DNA from: Amycolatopsis oliviviridis | Lineage (GTDB): Bacteria; Actinomycetota; Actinomycetes; Mycobacteriales; Pseudonocardiaceae | DNA length: 64,000 nucleotides | Direction: 5' to 3' | NCBI RefSeq assembly: GCF_014654365.1 | Contig: NZ_BNAY01000004.1 | Location: 372,001-436,000, forward strand | In this document: positions 57,560-64,000 of the stretch, one piece after another | Position numbering within the stretch: the stretch's first letter is position 1 | Layout of the letters: the number at the start of each line of letters is the position of its first letter | The notes under the pieces: model-generated | Told to the model about the DNA's origin: nothing | What the model saw: the letters and a program-made list of their open reading frames with translations, nothing else | Databases searched by the model: none | Program-made: the position numbers and the translations under genes

Positions 57560-58047
57560 GAGTCCCTCCGCAGGATCGGGCCGCCGAAGTCGTCGTCCTC
57601 GGCGGGAGCGGGGCGCGTCGGACGCTGGGTGCGGACAGGCTGCTGCTGAACGGGCGCGGCCGGTCCGGCGAGGGATTCCGCGGGCGGGGGAGTACTCGGC
57701 CCGATCGGTTCGACGTGGGCGTTGAACGCCTCTTTGAACTGCTCCGCGCGATCGCCGAGGATCGGCTGGACGGTCTGCTGCATCGCGGCCGCCGCCTGCT
57801 GCGTGGCTTCTCTGATCGCGTTCAGGATGTCCTGTTGCAGCGCGGTGTGCGTGCGGTTCATCGCCTTGGGGGACAGCTGGAGTCCGAGCAGCGCGCCGGA
57901 CGGGGCGACGGTCACCGTCACCGAGCCGTCGGCGTTGCGCGCGGATCCGCGCAGCCCGGCGATCTTGTCCTTCAGTTCCGCGGCTTTGGCGGCCTGCTCC
58001 TGAAACGACCGGATGGCCGCGTCGAGCCTGGCTTCCTGGTCAGCCAT
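57556..58047 (-). CDS. YbaB/EbfC-like protein (EspL-like)
   Basis: 163 residues. The first 105 match the YbaB fold (helix 1-32, strands SVTVTVAPSGALLGLQLSP, helix to about 100), followed by a Pro-rich tail. Stand-alone YbaB binds DNA, but in actinobacteria YbaB-like proteins (EspL-type) often sit in ESX-related operons. First gene of the four-gene operon; ATG at 58045-58047, stop overlapping the WXG100-type gene. Confidence 0.8.
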   Translation of the reverse strand: MADQEARLDAAIRSFQEQAAKAAELKDKIAGLRGSARNADGSVTVTVAPSGALLGLQLSPKAMNRTHTALQQDILNAIREATQQAAAAMQQTVQPILGDRAEQFKEAFNAHVEPIGPSTPPPAESLAGPAAPVQQQPVRTQRPTRPAPAEDDDFGGPILRRDS

Positions 58048-58130
58048 CGATTCCTCTCAACCCGTGACGGAAGGGGGACCCTTCCCGGTCCGTGCACGGG
58101 TTGAGACGACAGCGGCGGCGGGGGCGTTCC

Positions 58131-58886
58131 CTAGATCGGGAGTTTGCGGAAGATCGGCCTCGGGATGTGCCGCAGGGCCGACATCACCAGGCGGAACGGC
58201 GCGGGCGACCACACCAGTTCCTTGCCGGCGCGCGAGGCGGCGACCGCGGTCTCGGCGACCTGCTCGACGTCGACCGTCAGCGGGGCGTCCTTCATGCCTT
58301 CGGTCATCTTGGTCCGGACCTGGCCCGAGCGGACGACCGTGATCTGCACGCCGAACTCGGCCAGCGCCTCGCCGAGGCCAAGGTAGAAGCCGTCGAAACC
58401 GGCCTTGGAGGAGCCGTAGACGAAGTTCGACCGGCGGACGCGCTCACCGGCGACCGACGACAGCGCGATGACCTTGCCGTGGCCCTGCTTCTTGAGCTTT
58501 TCGGACAGTGCGACGCCCACCGAAACCGCGGCCGTGTAGTTCACGGTCGCCGCCTCGACGGCCTTCGCGTGGTCCTGCCACAGCTCTTCCTGGTCGCCGA
58601 GCAGACCGAACGCGACGACGGCGACGTCGATGTCGCCCCCCTCGAAAGCCTTGTCCAGCACGGCCGGGTGCGTGTCGAGCGCCTTGGCGTCGAAGTCCAC
58701 GGTGGACACTTCGGCGCCCTTGTCCTTCAGGCGCTGCGCGGCCGCGTCGAGCCGGGGCGACTGACGCCCGGCGAGCACGACCCGGAGCGGCTTCTCGGAC
58801 AGGTACTTCTCCGCGATCGCGAGCGCGATGTCGGAGGTGCCGCCGAGCAGCAGCAGGGACTGGGGGTTGCCCACAGCGTCGATCAC
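58131..58886 (-). CDS. dprE2: Decaprenylphosphoryl-2-keto-ribose reductase
   Basis: 251 residues, SDR. With DprE1 it epimerises decaprenylphosphoryl ribose to arabinose, the only arabinose donor for arabinan. The cofactor motif GGTSDIA is at 15-21 and the catalytic set is Ser143, Tyr157, Lys161 (YGSSK). The GTG at 58884-58886 overlaps the dprE1 stop by four bases. The tail [22 protein letters not shown] is as in mycobacterial DprE2. Confidence 0.95.
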   Translation of the reverse strand: MIDAVGNPQSLLLLGGTSDIALAIAEKYLSEKPLRVVLAGRQSPRLDAAAQRLKDKGAEVSTVDFDAKALDTHPAVLDKAFEGGDIDVAVVAFGLLGDQEELWQDHAKAVEAATVNYTAAVSVGVALSEKLKKQGHGKVIALSSVAGERVRRSNFVYGSSKAGFDGFYLGLGEALAEFGVQITVVRSGQVRTKMTEGMKDAPLTVDVEQVAETAVAASRAGKELVWSPAPFRLVMSALRHIPRPIFRKLPI

Positions 58887-60253
58887 AGTTCCAACCTTCG
58901 GGACATGTCAGAGGCGAAAACGCCTTCGGGGTCAACGGAAGCGCGGACCTTGCGCCATTCCTCGAGACGCGGGTACATCTTCGCGAAGTTCTCCGCGGAG
59001 GTGCGGGAGTCCTTCGCCGTGTACAGACGGCCGCCGAGCGCGAGCACGTCTTCGTCGAGCTCCTGGCAGAACCGGCTCAGCCCGTCCTTGATCGGGAAGT
59101 CGAGGCAGACCATCCAGCCGGGGTGCGGGAACGACAGCGGCGCCGCGTTGCCCTCGCCCATCTGCTTGAACACGTTGAGGAACGACACGTGCCCGGAGTC
59201 GGCGACCTTCTGGATGATCCGGCGCAGCGGCTCGTGCGCGTTCAGCGGCGTGCTGAACTGGTACTGCAGGAAGCCGTTGGTGCCGTACGCGCGGTTCCAC
59301 TCGCCGAAGAGATCCAGCGGGTGGTAGAAGGCGGTCAGGCTCTGGATCTGGTCGCGCGCGTTCTTCGCGGTCTTGCGGTAGTACAGCTCGCCGACCATGG
59401 AGAACGACAGCTTGTTCGCCAGCCCGTTCGGGAAGATGTCCGGCAGGGTGGCCAGGGTTCCCGGGTTGAACCGGAGCGGGTCCGCGCGCAGCTTGGGCGG
59501 CAGTTCGTCCAGCTTCGCGAGCGAGCCGCGCTGGAAGGCGGCGCGGCCGAGCTTCGCGCCCCTGGAGATCGAGTCGAACCAGCCGGACGAGTACGTGTAG
59601 TTGTCCTCGGAACCGTCGGTGACCAGCGCGAGGGTCTCGTCGAGGTTCGCCGTGCGCTGGATGTCGGCCTTGAAGTAGGCCGTCTCCGTCTTGGTCATCC
59701 GGATCTTGGCCCGGACGATGATGCCGGTCAGGCCGATACCGGCCACGGTCGCCCAGAACAGCTCCGCCTCGGGGCCGTCCGGCGTGATCGTGCGCACCTG
59801 CCCGTCGGCGGTGATGAGGTCCAGCGACACCACGTGATTGCCGAAGCTGCCGGCCGAGTGGTGGTTCTTGCCGTGGATGTCGTTGGCGATCGCGCCGCCG
59901 ATGGTCACCTGGCGCGTGCCCGGCAGCACCGGGACCCACAGGCCGTACGGCAGGCCCTCGCGCATCAGCTTGTCGAGGCTGACCCCGGCGTCGAGGTCGA
60001 CGATGCCGGAGTCCGGGTCGATCGAGTGGATGCGGTCCAGCACGGTCATGTCGACGACCAGGCCGCCCGCGTTCTGCGCCGGGTCGCCGTAGGACCGGCC
60101 GAGCCCGCGCGCGATGACCCCGCGCTCCCCGGCCCGGGTCACCGCCTTGGCGATGGCCTCCACGTCGGGGGTGCTCAGGACGTCCGCGATGGTCGGCGAC
60201 GTCCTTGCCCAGCCCATGAGCGACTGCCGCTGTGTCTTGGGTGCTTGGGTCAC
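58883..60253 (-). CDS. dprE1: Decaprenylphosphoryl-ribose 2'-oxidase
   Basis: 456 residues, FAD oxidase of the VAO family that makes the 2-keto intermediate for DprE2. The FAD site includes [12 protein letters not shown] (50-61) and [14 protein letters not shown] (127-140). Cys383 (in MVCLDF) corresponds by alignment with the M. tuberculosis cysteine that benzothiazinones bind, and the catalytic lysine is in [11 protein letters not shown] at 60251-60253. Divergent from gtrA with 100 bases between. Confidence 0.97.
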   Translation of the reverse strand: MTQAPKTQRQSLMGWARTSPTIADVLSTPDVEAIAKAVTRAGERGVIARGLGRSYGDPAQNAGGLVVDMTVLDRIHSIDPDSGIVDLDAGVSLDKLMREGLPYGLWVPVLPGTRQVTIGGAIANDIHGKNHHSAGSFGNHVVSLDLITADGQVRTITPDGPEAELFWATVAGIGLTGIIVRAKIRMTKTETAYFKADIQRTANLDETLALVTDGSEDNYTYSSGWFDSISRGAKLGRAAFQRGSLAKLDELPPKLRADPLRFNPGTLATLPDIFPNGLANKLSFSMVGELYYRKTAKNARDQIQSLTAFYHPLDLFGEWNRAYGTNGFLQYQFSTPLNAHEPLRRIIQKVADSGHVSFLNVFKQMGEGNAAPLSFPHPGWMVCLDFPIKDGLSRFCQELDEDVLALGGRLYTAKDSRTSAENFAKMYPRLEEWRKVRASVDPEGVFASDMSRRLEL

Positions 60254-60353
60254 GCGACCAGGGTAACCACGCCGAACACTGCCCGGAACGTGACCCTGAA
60301 GTGCTCGCTTCTACACTTTGCGCATCAGCCCCAGCAGTTTATGAGGTAGAGCA

Positions 60354-60848
60354 GTGGTGGCGACCGACCCGAAAGCCGGTGCGACGGCAGCAGCGCCGTC
60401 CTCCCCTGGGCTGCTCGGGCAGCTCATCCGCTTCGGCCTCATCGGCGGCTTCTGCGCCCTGGTCGATTTCGGCGTCTACCAGGGGCTCCGCGCCCTCGGG
60501 ATGGACGCGACGCCGTGGGTGGACATCGCCCGCGCGCTCAGCTTCATCGTGGGCACCACGACCGCGTTCTTCCTGAACCGCAAGTTCACCTTCGCCGGTG
60601 GACGCCAGGAAGGCGCACGTCAGATCGGTAGCTTCGTACTCCTGTACGCCGTGACGTTCCTCGTCGCCGTCGGCGTCAACCGCACGATGCTGCACGTCCT
60701 GCCGGACTCGGCCTGGAAGGCCACCTTCGGCTGGGTCGTTTCGCAGGCAACCGCGACCGTGATCAACTTCGTCATGCTCAAGTGGGTCGTCTTCCGTGAG
60801 CCCCGCTCAGTCGTGTCAAGCCCCGTGTCAAGCACAGAGGAGAACTGA
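60354..60848 (+). CDS. GtrA-like membrane protein
   Basis: 164 residues, four membrane helices, with FFLNRKFTF after helix 2, the GtrA family hallmark. In mycobacteria the homologue next to dprE1 (Rv3789) was first proposed to flip decaprenylphosphoryl arabinose and later as an anchor for arabinan enzymes (from memory). GTG at 60354 follows ATGAGGTAGAGCA. It is six bases ahead of glfT2 and cotranscribed with it. Confidence 0.9.
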   Translation: MVATDPKAGATAAAPSSPGLLGQLIRFGLIGGFCALVDFGVYQGLRALGMDATPWVDIARALSFIVGTTTAFFLNRKFTFAGGRQEGARQIGSFVLLYAVTFLVAVGVNRTMLHVLPDSAWKATFGWVVSQATATVINFVMLKWVVFREPRSVVSSPVSSTEEN

Positions 60849-60854
60849 GGATTC

Positions 60855-62780
60855 ATGCCCGGTAAAGCCGCCGTCACCGGAGAGGCCCCGAGCGCCATGG
60901 TGAGCACTATCGACGACACCCGCTTCGCGGAACGCACCCCGCAGGGCCGTCTCACCGCGCAGCGCGGGCTTTACGCCGGCCCGGCCCCCATCGTCAGCAA
61001 GGACCTCTACGCCGAGCTCGAATGGGGCAGTGCCGTGCGCGAGCGCGCGGGCATCGCCATCGAGCCGGCGTCGAAGGTGTCCGGCAACACCTATTTCGGG
61101 CGCTTCCCCGCGAGCTACTGGCAGCGCTGGACCGACGTGACCGAGGTCCAGGTCGAGGCCGTCGTCACCGGCGACGGCCAGCTTTCCGTCGGCGCTTCCG
61201 ACCTCGAGGGTGACTCGCGGGTGGTCGCCGCCGAGCTCGTCGCGGGCGCGAAGCAGCAGAAGGTGACGCTCACCGCGAAGCTCGACAAGTTCTACGACGG
61301 CGGCGCGCTCTGGCTCGACCTCGAAACCGAGGGCGGTCAGTCGCTGCGTGTCGAGAAGGTCCGCTGGACGGTCGAGGCGCCGGAGAAGATCCGCCCGACC
61401 GCGGTGACCATCTGCACGATGAACCGCGCCGACGACTGCCTGTCGAACCTGCAGGCGCTCGCCGCCGACGTCTCCTCGCTGGAGACGCTCGACGCGATCT
61501 ACGTCGCCGACCAGGGCACCGACCGCGTCGAGACGCGCGACGGCTTCGAGCAGGTCGCGAAGGACCTCGGCGACAAGCTGCACTACATCAAGCAGCCGAA
61601 CCTCGGCGGCGCCGGCGGGTTCACCCGCGGCCTCTACGAGGTCGCCGGGCACACCGAGACCGAGCACGCGAACGTCCTGTTCATGGACGACGACGTGCTG
61701 CTGGAGCCGGATCTGGTGATCCGGATGACCGCGTTCTCCAACCGCACGGTCAACCCGGTCATCGTCGGCGGGCAGATGCTGAACCTGCTGCACCCGAACC
61801 AGCTGCACGTCGGCGCCGAGTACGCCCGGCTGAACACGCTGGAGCCCGGCCAGCCGGTCCCGCACTCGCTCTCGACCGCCGACCTGCTCGGCGTCGATGA
61901 GGAGACCCTCAAGCCGAACCGCCAGGAACGCCGCCTCGACGCCGGGTACAACGGCTGGTGGTCGTGCCTGATCCCGTACGAGGTCGTCAAGGCCACGGGC
62001 TACCCGCTGCCGTTCTTCTTCCAGTGGGACGACGCGGAGTACTCCTACCGCGCCCGCGCGCACGGCTTCCCCACGGTCACCCTTCCGGGCGCCGGCGTCT
62101 GGCACGCCGACTTCCACTGGAAGGACTGGGACGAGTGGCACCGCTACTTCAACCTGCGGAACTCGATCATCACCGCCGCGCTGCACTCGCCGTTCAACCT
62201 GAACCTGCTCTCGCGCGTGCTCATCGCGCAGCTGGTCCGGTACCTGCTCGGCATGCAGTACGGCCTGTCCGCCACGCTGATCAAGGCCGTCGAGGACTTC
62301 CTCGAAGGGCCGGAGGTCCTGCGTGACGGTGGTGTCGCGGCGATGAAGGAGATCCGCCGGATCCGCGACGAGTACCCCGAGACCAAGCGGCACAAGGCCA
62401 CCGACGTCCCGGGTATCGCGTCGAACGACATCGGCATCATCAACAGCGCGCCGCGGCCCAGCATGCAGCGCCTGGTGCTGATCAAGCGGATCCTCGACCG
62501 GGTGCTCGGCCGCAGCCGTCACTCGCTCGGCGCGATCCCGATCGACGAGGCCCACTGGTGGCACGTCGCGACCTTCGACACGGCCGTCGTCACGGACGCT
62601 TCGCAGGAAGGCGTGCGGGTCCGCTCGTACGACCGCGCGAAGATGTTCGACCTGGCCCGTCGCGGCGCCAAGGTCATCCAGCGGCTCCGTAAGGAAGGCG
62701 CGGCGGTGCAGGAGCAGTACAAGCGCTCCATGCCCGAACTGACGTCGCGGGACAACTGGAAGCGGCTCTACGAGCTGTAG
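60855..62780 (+). CDS. glfT2: Galactofuranosyltransferase GlfT2
   Basis: 641 residues. Extends the galactan with alternating beta-1,5 and beta-1,6 galactofuranose. Residues 1-175 form the N-terminal beta-sandwich, 180-430 the GT-A domain with the metal-binding DDD (278-280), WDD (391-393) for the acceptor base, and His417 in WHADF. The C-terminal helical part (430-641) carries membrane-associating basic residues. ATG at 60855 after AGGAGAACTGAGG. Two ATG codons (60855, 60897) are in frame; the first is better spaced. Confidence 0.96.
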   Translation: MPGKAAVTGEAPSAMVSTIDDTRFAERTPQGRLTAQRGLYAGPAPIVSKDLYAELEWGSAVRERAGIAIEPASKVSGNTYFGRFPASYWQRWTDVTEVQVEAVVTGDGQLSVGASDLEGDSRVVAAELVAGAKQQKVTLTAKLDKFYDGGALWLDLETEGGQSLRVEKVRWTVEAPEKIRPTAVTICTMNRADDCLSNLQALAADVSSLETLDAIYVADQGTDRVETRDGFEQVAKDLGDKLHYIKQPNLGGAGGFTRGLYEVAGHTETEHANVLFMDDDVLLEPDLVIRMTAFSNRTVNPVIVGGQMLNLLHPNQLHVGAEYARLNTLEPGQPVPHSLSTADLLGVDEETLKPNRQERRLDAGYNGWWSCLIPYEVVKATGYPLPFFFQWDDAEYSYRARAHGFPTVTLPGAGVWHADFHWKDWDEWHRYFNLRNSIITAALHSPFNLNLLSRVLIAQLVRYLLGMQYGLSATLIKAVEDFLEGPEVLRDGGVAAMKEIRRIRDEYPETKRHKATDVPGIASNDIGIINSAPRPSMQRLVLIKRILDRVLGRSRHSLGAIPIDEAHWWHVATFDTAVVTDASQEGVRVRSYDRAKMFDLARRGAKVIQRLRKEGAAVQEQYKRSMPELTSRDNWKRLYEL

Positions 62781-62800
62781 CCCCGCCTCGCTCCAGAGAG

Positions 62801-62855
62801 TGTCATGAAAGGGCCGTTCAGGACGTTTTTCGTCTTGAACGGCCCTTTCATGACA
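62801..62855. repeat. Palindrome A4 (terminator-like)
   Basis: Inverted repeat, 25-base arms (62801-62825 and 62831-62855) around TTTTT, with a single G:T-type mismatch. Core CATGAAAGGGCCGTTCA, related to A2. It is 20 bases past the glfT2 stop and likely its terminator. Confidence 0.88.
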
Positions 62856-62885
62856 TCTGGGCCAGAACCCCACGGCGAGGAGAGG

Positions 62886-62902
62886 TTAGGGTAGCCTTAC
62901 TT
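62886..62902 (+). promoter_or_regulatory. IdeR/DtxR-like iron box
   Basis: TTAGGGTAGCCTTACTT matches the first 12 positions of the actinobacterial iron box (TTAGGnnAGsCTnnCCTAA) and then only partly. It lies three bases before the ATG of the acyl-CoA dehydrogenase, where bound IdeR would block transcription. The right half is weak. Confidence 0.5.
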
Positions 62903-62904
62903 GC

Positions 62905-63918
62905 ATGACGGATCCGGTCGCCAGAGCCCAAGCCCTCGCCGATGACCTTCTCTTCCCGGCCGCCGCCGAAGTCGACCTCAAGGGCGAAGTGCCTTCAAGT
63001 CACTTCGACGCCCTCGCCGCCGAAGGCTTCTACGGCCTCGCCGCGCCCAAGGAGGCCGGCGGCCCCGGCATCGACCTCCCGACGATCGTCGGAGTCCTCG
63101 AAGCCCTGGCGGGCGGCTGCCTCAGCACGATGTTCACCTGGGTCCAGCACCATGGCCTGGTCGCCGCGCTGTCCGCCACCGACCGCGCGGACCTGCGCGA
63201 ACGCTACCTCCCGGCGCTGATCAAGGGTGAGCTCAAGGCGGGCGCCGCGTTCGCCGCGGTGATCCCGACCCCGCCCAGGCTGCGCGCGGAACGCGTCGAG
63301 GGCGGCTACCTGCTCGACGGCGAGGCCCCGTTCGTCAGCGGCTGGGGCGTCGTCGACCTGCTCCAGCTGTGCGCCCGGGACGGCGACACCGTCATCGGCG
63401 CGGCCGTCGACGCGGTGCCCGCGGCGGGAATGGAGGTCCAGCCGCTCGACCTCGTCGCGGCGCAGGGCACGTCCACCGTGCACCTCGGCTTCACCCGCTA
63501 CTTCGTCGCCGACGACCGTGTCTACGGGAAGACCCCGCACGCGGAGTTCGTCGCGGGCAACACCTTCCCCTCCCGCCTCAACGGCTGTGCCCCGCTCGGC
63601 CTGGCCACCCGCGCCGCCAGGCTCGTCGAGGACCTCGGAAAGGGCGAGGTCGCCGCCGGGATCAGGGCCGAGATCGACGTCGTCCGCGGGCGCCTCGACG
63701 CGGGCCTCGCCGACCCGCCGTCCCTGCCCGCGGCCCGGGCGGCCGGCGCGGAACTCGCGTTCCGTGCCGCCGGCGCGCTGGTCGCGGCCAACGGCAGCAC
63801 GTCGGTCCTCGCCGGACGACACCCCCAGCGGCTCGTCCGGGAAGCCGCCTTCCTGCTCGTCGCCGCCAGCCGTCCGGAGATCAAGTCGGGACTCCTGGAG
63901 CTGTTCTCCCGCGACTAG
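62905..63918 (+). CDS. Acyl-CoA dehydrogenase family protein, short
   Basis: 337 residues, about 40 shorter than typical acyl-CoA dehydrogenases (380). N-terminal helical part (AAEGFYGLAAPKEAGGPG), the middle beta domain with GEAPFVSGWGVVDLL and a C-terminal helical bundle are recognisable; the catalytic glutamate is not obvious near the end. An iron-box-like site upstream suggests induction under iron limitation, where such enzymes can desaturate siderophore acyl chains (MbtN type). The ATG is at 62905, with a leader too short for a ribosome site, so the message may be leaderless. Confidence 0.78.
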   Translation: MTDPVARAQALADDLLFPAAAEVDLKGEVPSSHFDALAAEGFYGLAAPKEAGGPGIDLPTIVGVLEALAGGCLSTMFTWVQHHGLVAALSATDRADLRERYLPALIKGELKAGAAFAAVIPTPPRLRAERVEGGYLLDGEAPFVSGWGVVDLLQLCARDGDTVIGAAVDAVPAAGMEVQPLDLVAAQGTSTVHLGFTRYFVADDRVYGKTPHAEFVAGNTFPSRLNGCAPLGLATRAARLVEDLGKGEVAAGIRAEIDVVRGRLDAGLADPPSLPAARAAGAELAFRAAGALVAANGSTSVLAGRHPQRLVREAAFLLVAASRPEIKSGLLELFSRD

Positions 63919-63922
63919 CGGA

Positions 63923-64000
63923 CTAGTGGAGCCCGAACACCCGGGTCTTGCGGTTCAGGTCGTCGATGTAGGCGGCGGCGACGTGGGAGAAGTTGATCGC
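63923..64000 (-). CDS. C-terminal 25 residues of an unidentified protein (partial)
   Basis: A reverse-strand frame enters from the right edge and stops at TAG (63923-63925). The 25 residues (AINFSHVAAAYIDDLNRK...FGLH) are too few to name. It is convergent with the acyl-CoA dehydrogenase with four bases between stops. Confidence 0.5.
   Translation of the reverse strand, partial: AINFSHVAAAYIDDLNRKTRVFGLH

Overview
The window is high-GC actinobacterial DNA. It has GTG and TTG starts, 1- to 4-base stop/start overlaps, and many open frames shadowing real genes. It carries the mycolate-type cell-wall genes dprE1, dprE2, gtrA, glfT2, glf, an ubiA-type DPPR synthase and its PAP2 phosphatase. It also carries a gene neighbourhood (pheA, phosphoglycerate-mutase-like, Septum_form, zincin, serS) that I recall as the Rv3834c-Rv3838c neighbourhood of Mycobacterium tuberculosis. 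Together with SARP, DUF3558 lipoproteins and WXG100/YbaB genes this points to Pseudonocardiales, most likely Amycolatopsis. The species call is inference.

Layout. 1-9580: end of coaA, a macro-domain protein, pheA plus a histidine phosphatase, a DUF4232 lipoprotein, an MFS exporter, the Septum_form/zincin pair, and a three-gene operon (YgiB-like, glutathionylspermidine-synthase-like ATP-grasp ligase, DUF350). 9626-24433: haloalkane dehalogenase, class III aminotransferase, serS, two tandem DUF3558 lipoproteins, L-2-hydroxyglutarate oxidase, a TetR/SnoaL pair with clear operators, a C45 acyltransferase coupled to a DHA2 exporter, and a large SARP/NB-ARC/TPR regulator.

24552-39359 looks like a surface-glycan or glycolipid locus. 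Its first part is DegT aminotransferase, sugar epimerase, GT4 and hexapeptide acetyltransferase. A CopC protein and a SigE-type sigma factor with its partner are interposed. The second part is a GnnA/GnnB-like pair (Gfo/Idh plus DegT) divergent from a tightly coupled set: LpxA-family acyltransferase, acyl carrier protein, FabG-like SDR, AMP ligase, LuxE-like and LuxC-like proteins, then a flippase-like membrane protein. An LpxA homologue with its own ACP in an organism expected to lack lipid A is the most unusual content here. My reading is ACP-dependent N-acylation of a diamino sugar with a custom (hydroxy)acyl group.

39435-62780 is the arabinogalactan region: two DUF6541 membrane proteins, GT-C glycosyltransferase-like proteins, PlsC-like acyltransferase, Cof-type HAD phosphatase, F420-type luciferase-like oxidoreductase, glf-PAP2-ubiA operon, a four-gene WXG100/YbaB operon, dprE1-dprE2, and divergent gtrA-glfT2. 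The window ends with an acyl-CoA dehydrogenase behind an IdeR-like iron box and the tail of an unidentified gene.

Intergenic DNA holds at least three families of palindromic repeats, mostly between convergent genes, where they probably act as bidirectional terminators. I saw no rRNA, tRNA, CRISPR array, prophage or insertion sequence.
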